64,000 nt of DNA from Chromatiaceae bacterium (GTDB taxonomy: Bacteria; Pseudomonadota; Gammaproteobacteria; Chromatiales; Chromatiaceae), in assembly GCA_024235175.1 (NCBI GenBank), contig JACKMX010000002.1:986001-1050000 (forward strand). The letters run 5' to 3'. Shown piece after piece: positions 17,542 to 26,562 of the stretch. Numbering within the stretch: position 1 is the stretch's first letter; each line of letters starts with the position of its first letter. The translations under genes and the position numbers were made by a program. A model generated the notes under the pieces. That model was not told the origin of the DNA and did no database searches. It saw only the letters and a list, made by a program, of their open reading frames with translations.

Positions 17542-19458
17542 TCAAACGCGGAAAAGCGAGACGACCCGGTTCAGGTTGATGCTGGAGCGGTTCAGATCCT
17601 GGCTTGACTGAGAGGTTTTCTGCGATGCCGCAGCGGTCTCTTCGGTGACTTCGTGGATGTTGTTGATGTTCCGGGTGATCTCGCTGGTAACCAGCGATTG
17701 CTCTTCGGCGGCACTGGCGATCTGCAGATTCATATCTGTGATACTGCGTACAGAGTGGGTGATTGCGTTGAGCGCTTCACCTGCCTCCTGTGCCTGCCTG
17801 ACCGTTGTCTGAGCCTGTTTGTGACTCATTTCAATACTGGTTGAGGCTTCACCTGCGCGGCTCTGCAGCGCATCGATCATCTGCTCGATCTCCCGCGTGG
17901 AACTCTGTGTGCGCTGTGCGAGTGTGCGCACCTCATCGGCGACCACGGCGAAGCCGCGTCCCATCTCACCGGCACGGGCCGCCTCGATCGCGGCATTGAG
18001 GGCCAACAGGTTGGTCTGCTCGGCGATACCTTTGATCACATCGAGCACGGTACCGATATTCTGGCTTTCGGTGCGCAATGTCTGGATCACACCGGCGGAG
18101 TTCTCCACCTGGCCCGCCAACCCGGTGATGGCTCTGATTGTCCTTTCCACCACCTCGCGGCCATTGGAGGCTTCACGATCCGCGGTTTCGGCAAAACTTG
18201 CCGCTTCCGCTGCATTGCCGGCCACCGACTGTGCAGTGGAGGACATTTCGGTCACTGCACTGGCCACCATCTCGATTTCGCCACGCTGCCGGCTCAGACT
18301 GATGTTGGTCTCATCGGTAATAGTGGCCAGTCCCTTGGAAGCGCTGGTCACTTCGCCCGTGGAGTCCTTTACCTGCTTCAACGCCGACTGCAGCTTTTCG
18401 ACGAACATGTTGAAGAAGCGGCCCAGCTCTCCGATCTCGTCGTTTGATTTGACAACCAGTCGCCGGGTCAGGTCACCTTCACCCTCGGATAGATCCTTCA
18501 GGCCGTCCACTGTTTCACGTACCGGCTGCAGTATCGCGCGTACCGATAGGAGTACGCCGCTCCCGATCAACAGCGCCACCAACAGCGTGGTGACCAGCGA
18601 AACCATCAGCGCATTATGGGCGGATGCGAGTACCTCCTCTTCGTGTGCGGAGACCAGTATCGTCCAGGGCAATCCATCGACGGTTCTGTGAACTGCAAGG
18701 TGGACATCGCCCTGTTCTTCGAATGTCAGGGCGCCTCTGGTGTTACCCGCAATCAGCTTGAGAACACCCATTGTCTCCAGGTTGTGGCTGAATGCTTCCC
18801 CCGCCTCGGTACCCAGGAACACGGCACCATCCAGACTGGCGAGCTGCACCTCTCCCGTCTCTCCGGTTTTCAATGGCATCACAAAGTCTTTGCCGAATGC
18901 GTCCAGATCGACAACAGCGGTCAGCACACCGACAACCTGGTCTCCCTTTTTGATCGGGGCATGCAGGATCGAGACAGGTTCTCCGGAGAGTGGATCCGGG
19001 ATGGCGTGTGCGCTGCCTGCCTCACCCATGCCCGCAGCCTGGAAGAGTGGATCGCCGGAGAGTTTGTAACCCGCTGCATCCCCTGTTTCGAATGATGACG
19101 CCACGGTGCTTCCCTGCAGATCGCTGACCAGTAACGCCCTGTACATCGGGTAGCTCTGTTTCGCGTCCTGCAGACGTTTGGTTGCCGCCTTGCTGGCTGT
19201 TTTACCCAGGAAGCCACCCTCGAGCGCTTTCTGGTAGACGTTGGTTCCCGACCACCCCTGCACTTCCAACGTACGGCTCTCCATCCAGAGCCTGGCGTTG
19301 CGGGCCAGTGTATCGGCTGTTTGGTACTGCTGCTGCTGCACCGACGCCTCAATTGCCGTTGTGGATTTATGGTAGCCAATGGCGGCGGTGACTCCCAGGC
19401 CCAGGATCGCCAGCGTGACGGCCGGAACGGTTATTTTAGTAAGCAACCCGATTTTCAT
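17542..19458 (-). CDS. Methyl-accepting chemotaxis protein with periplasmic Cache-type sensor
   Basis: About 638 residues from the ATG at 19458; a GTG ten codons upstream (19488) is an alternative start. Order: membrane segment at residues 6-28 (VPAVTLAILGLGVTAAIGY), a large periplasmic region compatible with a double Cache fold, a second membrane segment, a HAMP region (VRAILQPVRETVDGLKDLSEGEGDLTRRL), and a long cytoplasmic coiled coil. The signalling tip contains GIAEQTNLLALNAAIEAARAG, identical to the family hallmark. It presumably signals to CheA/CheW encoded elsewhere. The periplasmic binding protein just downstream suggests indirect ligand sensing. Confidence 0.9.
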   Translation of the reverse strand: MKIGLLTKITVPAVTLAILGLGVTAAIGYHKSTTAIEASVQQQQYQTADTLARNARLWMESRTLEVQGWSGTNVYQKALEGGFLGKTASKAATKRLQDAKQSYPMYRALLVSDLQGSTVASSFETGDAAGYKLSGDPLFQAAGMGEAGSAHAIPDPLSGEPVSILHAPIKKGDQVVGVLTAVVDLDAFGKDFVMPLKTGETGEVQLASLDGAVFLGTEAGEAFSHNLETMGVLKLIAGNTRGALTFEEQGDVHLAVHRTVDGLPWTILVSAHEEEVLASAHNALMVSLVTTLLVALLIGSGVLLSVRAILQPVRETVDGLKDLSEGEGDLTRRLVVKSNDEIGELGRFFNMFVEKLQSALKQVKDSTGEVTSASKGLATITDETNISLSRQRGEIEMVASAVTEMSSTAQSVAGNAAEAASFAETADREASNGREVVERTIRAITGLAGQVENSAGVIQTLRTESQNIGTVLDVIKGIAEQTNLLALNAAIEAARAGEMGRGFAVVADEVRTLAQRTQSSTREIEQMIDALQSRAGEASTSIEMSHKQAQTTVRQAQEAGEALNAITHSVRSITDMNLQIASAAEEQSLVTSEITRNINNIHEVTEETAAASQKTSQSSQDLNRSSINLNRVVSLFRV

Positions 19459-19819
19459 GGTGTATGTGTCCGGAAATTTTTTCTCCACTTTCTATCGTGG
19501 AGATAACAACTGTTTACAGAATCTCTTCAGTGCGTGCCGCAGAGACCTCAAGCGAAGAGGAGCTCGGTACAGGTTCCTGCAATAGATCGGTACCCCGGCG
19601 TACATCTTGAGAATTTTTTTGCCGCTGTGGAGGGCGCGATGCAAAACAGGCGGCTTTAAGGAATGGCAGCCGGAAGCCAAGTGCGGGGGACGCTCTGCAG
19701 CGGTGCGTTGTACCGCTTCGTGGCATCATCCATTATCATTGGCGCAGCGGTCAGTTTGCTGCCGGCCATGGATTGATCAGGGGGTTTCCTGGTCTATGCT
19801 GTAATATCAGGAGGCTGTT
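19459..19819. other. Divergent promoter region between chemoreceptor and TIR-like gene
   Basis: About 360 bp with no convincing gene. CAGGAGGCTGTT directly precedes the ATG at 19820, a good ribosome site. Promoters for both divergent genes should be here; none is clear by eye. Confidence 0.5.
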
Positions 19820-20818
19820 ATGAAAGAGCAGATCAGGGTATTTGTCGCATCGTCCAGCGAACAGATCTCAACCGCCGAGGGGATCGCCAGGTCGCTCAGC
19901 GGCACCCCGGAGCTGGATGTGCAGGTGTGGAACAAGGGCGTTTTCGATTTCAGCGCCTCCTACATGGAATCCCTGGAAAAAGCGCTTGAGCAGGCCGACT
20001 TCGCCGCGGTGGTGCTCACCGCCGACGACCGGGCAGAGGTACGCTCGCAAATCGTGGAGTTACCGCGGGACAACGTCAATTTCGAGCTCGGTCTGTTTAT
20101 TGGCGGTTTGGGGCGGGAGCGTTGCTTTTTCTTCATCGATGGTGCATCGCGGACTCGCATTGCCTCGGACCTCTCAGGAATTGAGCCCGTAACCTTTTAT
20201 CCGCCGGTTGCAGATCAACCACCCAACAAACCCACCCTGGAAATCCAGGGAGAGCGGGTCAGGATGCGAATGCTCTCCATGGGTCCGCGCTACAAGCCAG
20301 CAAGGCAGACTCGTGAGGAGCAGGAAAAGCTCTGGCGCTTTTCAGAGACGATATCCGGCTTCTGGTGGGAACGCATGCGGAAGGGTGAGGATGATATGTC
20401 CGCCATCAGTTATCTGAAGGTCACCGTCGACCCGGTGACCAATACGCCCTGTCTTGACGGCAGGGCGTATGACAGGGCTGGAAGGCCGATGGCGGACTGG
20501 CATTCGATGGCAACCAGTGTGGTGATGAGTGGCTCCCCCATTATTTACTACCGCTGGGAGGGACAGATCGAGGAGTATAGCGGTCAGATTTACGGTGGGG
20601 GCGGCCGGTTCTCCTTTGACGATCTTGATCTGAATACTGCCCGCGGTTATTTCTACGATACCAACTATGCTCTTTTAAAGGGCGGCGGAAAAACGCGTAT
20701 CAAACGGTTTGGATTGTATAGGGCAAGCCCGGAAGAGACCGAAATCATGAAAACACCCTGGTCGGGTCACGCCAGAAAACTGATTCAAAAAAAGTTAAAA
20801 ACACTGAAGGGGCGGTAA
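19820..20818 (+). CDS. TIR-like (PF10137-type) nucleotide-binding domain protein with C-terminal sensor-like domain
   Basis: 332-residue cytoplasmic protein. Residues 4-130 match the TIR-like family PF10137: IRVFVASSSEQISTAEGIA, VWNKGVFDFSASYMESLE, FAAVVLTADD, then PRDNVNFELGLFIGGLGRER, with Glu89 in the position expected for an NAD-cleaving TIR residue. In other bacteria this domain occurs in anti-phage effectors (for example CBASS TIR fusions). Residues about 170-320 form a second, Gly/aromatic-rich, probably beta-rich domain (FWWERMRKGEDDM, LDGRAYDRAGRP, YYRWEGQIEEYSG) that I do not recognise and that could sense a ligand. It is a lone gene, with no cyclase or sensor gene adjacent. Confidence 0.75.
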   Translation: MKEQIRVFVASSSEQISTAEGIARSLSGTPELDVQVWNKGVFDFSASYMESLEKALEQADFAAVVLTADDRAEVRSQIVELPRDNVNFELGLFIGGLGRERCFFFIDGASRTRIASDLSGIEPVTFYPPVADQPPNKPTLEIQGERVRMRMLSMGPRYKPARQTREEQEKLWRFSETISGFWWERMRKGEDDMSAISYLKVTVDPVTNTPCLDGRAYDRAGRPMADWHSMATSVVMSGSPIIYYRWEGQIEEYSGQIYGGGGRFSFDDLDLNTARGYFYDTNYALLKGGGKTRIKRFGLYRASPEETEIMKTPWSGHARKLIQKKLKTLKGR

Positions 20819-20879
20819 ATACAAATAACCCGCAAAAGCGTCTACAGGCCGGGGATCACAGCGGCCCGTCTCCCCCTGA

Positions 20880-21035
20880 TTAAAACAGATCTTTGAAACA
20901 ATCCTGATACAACTGCAGATTAAGCTGCTCCGCATCCTTTTCCACATTATCGATTCTTGGAATATCCTCATCGGTATCCCGGCACTTGGATATCAGACCA
21001 TTCCATACCGAATCATTCAGATCAAAGCCGGTTAC
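20880..21035 (-). pseudogene. Remnant 3' end of an unknown protein gene
   Basis: On the minus strand an open frame of about 51 residues (VTGFDLNDSVWNGL onward, ending YQDCFKDLF then TAA) has protein-like composition. It is preceded in frame by a TAG (21036-21038) and has no start codon or ribosome site. It looks like the C-terminal fragment of a decayed gene. No homology recognised. The rest of 20819-21152 shows nothing convincing. Confidence 0.35.
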
Positions 21036-21152
21036 CTAAGGCACCCCGGCATTGACATTTGCCACGCAAATATGGTTATTGGCGCATGGCTCGCTTAAAG
21101 CACAGCCAAGAGTATCAAAACAGAGTCTATTAATTTACTGAGGTATGTTGTT

Positions 21153-22424
21153 ATGGCGCACGTGGTTGTTATTGGTGCAAGTACCGGAGGATTGCCCGCT
21201 GCTTACGAAATAAAGGAAGTATTGGGTGGAGGGCACGACGTTACCGTCGTTTCACACAGCCCGGATTTTCATTTCGTCCCTTCGAACCCTTGGGTTGCCG
21301 TCGGTTGGCGCAAAAGAAGCGATATCAGTTTTGCGCTGGAGGAGCCTCTCAAGCGTAAGGGAATAAAATTCGTGCCGTCTCCGGTAGTCGAGATCAACCC
21401 CGATAACAATCAGGTTGTGTTGGCCAACAAATCCACGCTGGATTATGACTATCTGGTGATTGCAACCGGGCCAAAACTTGCGTTTGACGAGGTGGAAGGG
21501 CTGGGCCCGAATGGCCACACCCAATCAGTATGTACCGTGGATCATGCAGAAAAGGCTTATGAATCCTGGAAGGCATTCTGTGAAAATCCCGGGAGAATCG
21601 TCGTAGGCGCAGTTCAGCTGGCTTCCTGCTTCGGGCCTGCCTATGAATATGCAATGATCATGGATACTGATCTGCGCAAGAGAAGTATTCGCGACAAGGT
21701 ACCTATGACCTTTGTAACCTCAGAGCCCTATATAGGACACCTGGGTCTCGGCGGCGTAGGCGACTCCAAGGGCATGCTGGAATCGGAATTGCGTAATCGC
21801 CACATCAGCTGGATTACAAATGCCAAGGTCACAAAAGTTGAAGCGGGCAAAATGTTTGTCGACGAACATGATGCCGATGGCAAGGTGATCAAACAGCATG
21901 AACTCCCCTTCGACTACTCTATGATGCTGCCCGCGTTCAAAGGTGTGGAGGCGGTCAACGCCGTAGGTGAAAAACTGGTAAACCCTCGCGGATTCGTCAA
22001 AGTGGATCAATATCAAAGAAATCCAAATTGGAAAAATATCTATTCACTGGGGGTTTGCATTGCCATCCCGCCGGTGGAAGTGACGCCGGTGCCAACCGGA
22101 ACGCCAAAAACCGGTTATATGATCGAATCCATGGTTACCGCCATAGCACATAACATCGAGCATGACCTGAAGGGTGAGGCACCGGAAAAAGTTGCCACCT
22201 GGAGCGCATTCTGTCTGGCCGATATGGGGGATACAGGAGCCGCGTTCATTGCGGTGCCACAGATTCCTCCGCGCAATATCACCTGGTTCAAGAAAGGTAA
22301 ATGGGTGCACTGGTCAAAGATTGCATTCGAAAAATATTTTATTCGGAACATGAAAAAAGGTGTCACAGAACCGGCATATCAAAAGGCGGCACTGAAGGTT
22401 ATGGGCCTGAACCGGCTTAAATAA
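21153..22424 (+). CDS. sqr: Sulfide:quinone oxidoreductase-like flavoprotein
   Basis: 423-residue FAD-dependent oxidoreductase of the SQR / flavocytochrome c sulfide dehydrogenase superfamily, which oxidises sulfide and passes electrons to quinone. It starts with the Rossmann motif HVVVIGASTGGLPAAYEI and has the FAD-binding DYDYLVIATGPKLAFD. Three Cys are well placed for catalysis: SVCTVDHAEKA, QLASCFGPAYE and SLGVCIAIPPVEVTPV. The C-terminal amphipathic part (WVHWSKIAFEKYFIRNMKKG) fits peripheral membrane attachment. No signal peptide is seen. Subtype (I-VI) cannot be fixed by eye. It points to a sulfur-oxidising lifestyle. Confidence 0.82.
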   Translation: MAHVVVIGASTGGLPAAYEIKEVLGGGHDVTVVSHSPDFHFVPSNPWVAVGWRKRSDISFALEEPLKRKGIKFVPSPVVEINPDNNQVVLANKSTLDYDYLVIATGPKLAFDEVEGLGPNGHTQSVCTVDHAEKAYESWKAFCENPGRIVVGAVQLASCFGPAYEYAMIMDTDLRKRSIRDKVPMTFVTSEPYIGHLGLGGVGDSKGMLESELRNRHISWITNAKVTKVEAGKMFVDEHDADGKVIKQHELPFDYSMMLPAFKGVEAVNAVGEKLVNPRGFVKVDQYQRNPNWKNIYSLGVCIAIPPVEVTPVPTGTPKTGYMIESMVTAIAHNIEHDLKGEAPEKVATWSAFCLADMGDTGAAFIAVPQIPPRNITWFKKGKWVHWSKIAFEKYFIRNMKKGVTEPAYQKAALKVMGLNRLK

Positions 22425-22475
22425 AAGGAAACACGAGAAAACGGGGATCGGCGGAGAATTATCTTCAACAGTAAA

Positions 22476-23894
22476 ATGATTGCCAATTCGGGTATGCCAT
22501 CTGGAGAACTGTCAGTGTCAAAAAAATCAGCAAAGAGGTTTAAAAAAGCAGGTTATCCGATCAATTTTATTGGTGGAGGCAGTAAAGGGATTGCAAAGCT
22601 GATACGCAAGCGGATCAAGATACGCAGATCAGTCGATACCCCGTTCATCCTCGGTCATACTCCGCTGACCACCGCGCCCAAGCATCTCAATCAACTGCGA
22701 TCCGCTTTCGAAAGGGGGGGGCTCGTGGGGATACTGGATGCGTCTCCCGGCGATATCACAGCGTTGTACGCAAGCGTCGGGCTTGAGATCGAGGCTGAGC
22801 CGGATATGCCGGATGTCGAGTTTTTCGGTCTCAAGCGAGAACCGGACGGTATCCGCCAGATCACCTGCTACGCTCCTGCGCAAGTCTATCTGCTCAGCGA
22901 GGAGAGAGCACACATCAACGCCGACGGCAGCGTGAAGATATCGGAAGTCGAGATTGGCACCGAACGCATCTACCCGAGCAAATCCTGGTCAAAGGCGCGT
23001 GCGCTGGCACTCATAGAGCAGATCGGCGAGATTCACCACAATATCCTGCTGCCGGATATGTGTGTCGCGGGCGAAGAGAATAACATCATGAGTCTGGCCG
23101 AGGCTTTCAAGGATCAGAGGATGTATCCCATTGGCGTGCTCGATTTCAAGAAACGCACGCTTACCAACTATTTTCAGATCTCGAGCTTTGCCTACGCCTG
23201 CTACAGCGAAAACGATCACAGTGACTGGTATTATGTCTACCAGATAGGCCAGTTCAGCCCCAGCAACGGGTTCTTCAGCAACGGCAGACGTCAACGTCTT
23301 TGGTACGCCGACAACTATAAAATGAATGCATGGCCCACCGATTTTCCGCGCAATGACCTCGTCTCCCTGATCCAGAGCAGCCCCAACACCACCACCGGTG
23401 CACGCACCGCAACCAGCTCCGTCTCCTATTCAATCAGCGGCAGCGTCAGCTACTCGGACAAGGGTGGGCAAGGCAGCGTCAGCGGCGGCATGAGCATAAG
23501 CAACAGCCTTTCGATCAGCATCCCGGATCTGAGCGTCTACAACAAATCCGTAGATCAGATAAACAATGCCCACTGGGAGTTCGTGATACCCAAAGTGACC
23601 GGTAAGGACGACGGCTGCCTCAACGACCTGAACCCGGTGGTGGCGATTGCCCACAATACGTTTCAACCGCAAAACCAGTGGATCTGGCGCGCCGACGCAA
23701 ACACCAGGGGGAAGGGCAAGGCGTTTCGCATATCCAGCTCATTCGCAGTCGAACTGGTCAACACTTACATCGGCAGGTGCAACATATTCGGCTGCAACTG
23801 CGACGTGAATCATCAAAAATACAACCCCTATCCCGAGGGTGCCGTCAGCACCTTCTCGGTTCCGTTCCCGCCAAAAGCCAGGAAGGAGCCTTAA
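22476..23894 (+). CDS. Putative leukocidin/hemolysin-type beta-pore-forming protein with novel N-terminal domain
   Basis: 472 residues. Residues about 195-445 look like a beta-barrel pore-forming toxin. After FQISSFAYACYS and a Trp/Tyr-rich strand region comes a glycine/serine stem-like stretch (SSVSYSISGSVSYSDKGG, GSVSGGMSISNSLSISI) closed by PDLSVYNKS and HWEFVIPK. That is the order seen in staphylococcal alpha-hemolysin around its prestem (glycine-rich hairpin, PDF, then W). Residues 1-190 form a basic then alpha/beta-looking domain I do not recognise. There is no signal peptide, so export route is unclear. Cys pairs near the end (CNIFGCNC) may form disulfides or bind metal. It begins 51 bp after the SQR-like gene. 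Family call is by pattern only. Confidence 0.5.
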   Translation: MIANSGMPSGELSVSKKSAKRFKKAGYPINFIGGGSKGIAKLIRKRIKIRRSVDTPFILGHTPLTTAPKHLNQLRSAFERGGLVGILDASPGDITALYASVGLEIEAEPDMPDVEFFGLKREPDGIRQITCYAPAQVYLLSEERAHINADGSVKISEVEIGTERIYPSKSWSKARALALIEQIGEIHHNILLPDMCVAGEENNIMSLAEAFKDQRMYPIGVLDFKKRTLTNYFQISSFAYACYSENDHSDWYYVYQIGQFSPSNGFFSNGRRQRLWYADNYKMNAWPTDFPRNDLVSLIQSSPNTTTGARTATSSVSYSISGSVSYSDKGGQGSVSGGMSISNSLSISIPDLSVYNKSVDQINNAHWEFVIPKVTGKDDGCLNDLNPVVAIAHNTFQPQNQWIWRADANTRGKGKAFRISSSFAVELVNTYIGRCNIFGCNCDVNHQKYNPYPEGAVSTFSVPFPPKARKEP

Positions 23895-23964
23895 AAGTTA
23901 AAGGAGTGACCATCGTTCTACTGCTGCTTCAAACTGTGGTCTGATAACTTTCGGAGCAGCCTCC

Positions 23965-25218
23965 ATGACGTCCAGTCTCATCATCACTTTGTTCATCTGC
24001 GTGTATGTCGGTATCGCACTTGGCCGTATTCCCGGCCTCGCGATCGACCGCACCGGCGTGGCACTGCTCGGTGCTATCGGCATGCTGGAGCTGTCCGGCA
24101 TGACTTTGCCCGAAGCAGGAACGCTGATCGATCTGCATACCCTGCTCCTGCTTTATGCCCTGATGGTGTTCTCGGCACAACTTCGGCTTGGTGGGTTCTA
24201 TACCCGGGTGGCCTGGAAGCTCACGCTGCTGCTTGAGCGGCCGCCCCGTTTTTTGGCGTGGCAAATGACCGCCAGCGCACTCCTTTCGTCACTGCTGGCC
24301 AACGATATCATCTGTCTCGCCTTCGCGCCTGTGATCGCGCGCGCCTGCCTGACAGCAGGCATCTCTCCCATGCCCCATCTGCTCGGCCTGGCCATGGCGG
24401 CCAACATCGGCTCTGCCGCCACGCTGATCGGAAATCCTCAGAATATGCTGATCGGACAGCTTGGCAGGTTGGAGTTCGCCGATTACCTGGCCTGGAGCCT
24501 GATACCGACACTTGTCTCCCTGGCCGGAGCCTGGGTGATACTGCGCCTGCTTTATCGAAGCGTTCTCGACAGGAGGCCCGATCCAAACGGTACTGCATCG
24601 ATCACGGTTGCAGACACAGATCAACCTTTCGACGCATGGCAGACCGGCAAGGGTCTGATACTTCTGACACTGCTGGTCGCCCTCTTCTTCACCGAGTTAT
24701 CTCGCGACATGGTAGCCCTGTCGCTGGCCGCACTGCTGCTGCTCTCACGCCGGATGCGCACGCGCTCCATTCTCGGGCTGATCGACTGGCACCTGCTGAC
24801 CCTGTTTGCCGCGCTGTTCATCGTTGTGGGGATATTCCGCGGTACAGGTGCGCCCGATCAGATTATGCACTGGCTTGCTGCCCAGGGTGTCGAACTCAGC
24901 GACGGGCATGTATTGACATTCGTGACTGCGCTGCTGAGCAACCTGGTCAGCAATGTGCCGGCCACCATGCTATTGACTCAGGTCCTCGACCCGGCGCACC
25001 CGGAGAACTGGTATATCCTCGCCATGGCCAGCACCTTTGCGGGCAATCTGCTCCTTATCGGCAGCATCGCCAACCTCATCGTAGCCGAACAGGTGGCACC
25101 TCTCGGTGTGCAGCTTGGATTTGGGGAGTATGCCAGGGCCGGCGTGCCGATCACCCTGCTTTCACTCGCGATACTGTCGATGTGGCTTTATATGGGGGGG
25201 CAGGTCTTTAATTTATGA
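23965..25218 (+). CDS. SLC13/ArsB-CitM-type anion permease
   Basis: 417-residue inner-membrane protein with about 11-12 hydrophobic segments. The two-fold repeat of the ion transporter superfamily shows in LLANDIICLAFAPVI with ANIGSAATLIGNPQNMLIG, and LLSNLVSNVPATMLLTQV with AGNLLLIGSIANLIV. These are the substrate-binding hairpin/SNT-like regions. Possible substrates include dicarboxylates, sulfate or arsenite. The last five codons and stop (QVFNL) fall inside a palindromic repeat, so the native C-terminus may have been replaced. Confidence 0.82.
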   Translation: MTSSLIITLFICVYVGIALGRIPGLAIDRTGVALLGAIGMLELSGMTLPEAGTLIDLHTLLLLYALMVFSAQLRLGGFYTRVAWKLTLLLERPPRFLAWQMTASALLSSLLANDIICLAFAPVIARACLTAGISPMPHLLGLAMAANIGSAATLIGNPQNMLIGQLGRLEFADYLAWSLIPTLVSLAGAWVILRLLYRSVLDRRPDPNGTASITVADTDQPFDAWQTGKGLILLTLLVALFFTELSRDMVALSLAALLLLSRRMRTRSILGLIDWHLLTLFAALFIVVGIFRGTGAPDQIMHWLAAQGVELSDGHVLTFVTALLSNLVSNVPATMLLTQVLDPAHPENWYILAMASTFAGNLLLIGSIANLIVAEQVAPLGVQLGFGEYARAGVPITLLSLAILSMWLYMGGQVFNL

Positions 25219-25266
25219 TTTTTGATTATTCCGCTAACAGACAAGGGCTCTTGACTCAAAGACCTG
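25201..25266. repeat. Palindromic repeat with CAGGTCTTT / AAAGACCTG arms
   Basis: Inverted arms at 25201-25209 and 25258-25266 enclose an AT-rich spacer. The first 42 bases recur at 26521-26562, and the arms match the element at 57055-57138. The repeat supplies the stop codon of the SLC13-type gene on one side and of the PDC-like gene on the other. Confidence 0.7.
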
Positions 25267-26218
25267 ATCCCGTATTTCCGAACCAGAACCCCAGGTCTTT
25301 GGCCAGAAACTCTTGGTACGGGATGTAGTGTGATCCATCGCAAGAGAAGTTCAATGACACCATGCCGTTACACAGATTGAGGGAACCGGAACGCAGGTAG
25401 ATCGTTTCATCCGAAAAGCGAAGCTCTCGCAGTATGGCAAAAACCGGCGCTATTTTGGTAACCGGAACGACAGCCATTTCCGGATATTCCCGGTGTGGGT
25501 AGGCCAGGCAAATGTCTGGGTCAGTCAGGCTTTCGAAGTCCAGAATACGGTAACTATAGGGATTATCCATTGTCCAGATGGTGGCCCGGCTGCTGGAAAA
25601 ATGCAGCTTCCCGTGAAAAACACCGTGGCACGACATGAGTTCGACAAGGAGTGCGATGATCTCGTCAACATGGCTGTCCACCAGGCTCTCCACCCGGCTC
25701 TGGTTGAACAGATTGCTGCGGATGGACGGATCCCCCTTGGCCTGAGTCCAGCATATTTCCGCCTCGTGCAACCTTTCCACATGGGGCAACTCGCGCAGAT
25801 CGTAGTCGACTCCCAGATAGCCGGAAATTTGGCCATCGAGGGTGCGGATGAGTTGGACGGCGGTCAGCGAGGGGCGTCGCTTATTGCGACTGATATAGGC
25901 GTCCGACAGGTGGAAATCGAGCTCGGTATCATTTACCCCCTGCATATATGGGCGCTCGAATCGGTACCGCCCGTATTGGTCGGGCTGAGTGCCGTCACGG
26001 GTGATATTTGAGGTGATCTGGTGACCTGCCGCATCCAGGACCCAAAGATATTTACAGTATGGCAGAGAGATCATGGCCTCCCGGAGAACGCTTTCCAGCG
26101 ACTCACGGTCACCAAATAACGAACGACAACGTATTGCCAGTTTCGCAGTCTGGGAGCGCAGGGTCTCGTTGATGATGTTTCGCTGTTGATTGACCTGGCG
26201 TTGTAGTTCGGGATCCAT
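25256..26218 (-). CDS. PDC (Cache-like) sensor domain protein, soluble
   Basis: 320-residue protein without signal peptide or membrane segment. The first 170 residues resemble a PDC sensor domain: LESVLREAMISLPYCKYLWVLDAAGHQITSN, DAYISRNKRRPSLTAVQLI and GQISGYLGVDYDLREL. The C-terminal part (ISxH-like region, MSCHGVFHGKLHFSS and later WTMDNPYSYRI) is unrecognised. Cache domains are usually periplasmic, so a stand-alone cytoplasmic form is unusual but exists. Repeats lie on both sides and its last codons fall in a repeat. Role unknown; it could sense a small molecule for an unlinked partner. Confidence 0.6.
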   Translation of the reverse strand: MDPELQRQVNQQRNIINETLRSQTAKLAIRCRSLFGDRESLESVLREAMISLPYCKYLWVLDAAGHQITSNITRDGTQPDQYGRYRFERPYMQGVNDTELDFHLSDAYISRNKRRPSLTAVQLIRTLDGQISGYLGVDYDLRELPHVERLHEAEICWTQAKGDPSIRSNLFNQSRVESLVDSHVDEIIALLVELMSCHGVFHGKLHFSSSRATIWTMDNPYSYRILDFESLTDPDICLAYPHREYPEMAVVPVTKIAPVFAILRELRFSDETIYLRSGSLNLCNGMVSLNFSCDGSHYIPYQEFLAKDLGFWFGNTGSGL

Positions 26219-26241
26219 AACGGTCGATTACCTATACAAAG

Positions 26242-26528
26242 GGATCAGGTCTGAATGGCACATACTTAACTATACTCGTCGAGTAGTTGACTAGCCGACA
26301 CGGGTCATTTCTTCCGGAAAACGCCGTAAATACGTCCTTGGCCGCTAACGGCTCCTGCCTTACGCGGCACTTGCACGTCCATGTGCGGCGTAGGCTCGAC
26401 AGTGGCATCTCGGCAATTGCTCCTGCATTGCTCTACCTTCCCACATCCCTGTGGGTCGCCTGCCACTGGCGTTTCCTCCAGAAACAACCCGTATCGGCTT
26501 AAACTAAGTGCCATTTGGATCAGGTCTT
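26242..26528 (-). repeat. Dispersed small element, copy 2
   Basis: Full-length copy with inverted ends AATGGCAC / GTGCCATT and outer direct repeats GGATCAGGTCT on both sides. Inside, a 69-codon open frame (26305-26514, minus; starts MALSLSRYGLFLEE) is shared with copies 3 and 4; I treat it as part of the element rather than a proven gene. Confidence 0.85.
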
Positions 26529-26562
26529 TATTTTATGATTCTTGATTATTCCGTTCACGGAC
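26521..26562 (+). repeat. Second copy of the CAGGTCTTT repeat arm
   Basis: About 42 bases nearly matching 25201-25242 (CAGGTCTTTA, then TTATGATT and TTGATTATTCCG in register). The two copies are direct repeats that bracket the PDC-like gene and the small element. Confidence 0.7.
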
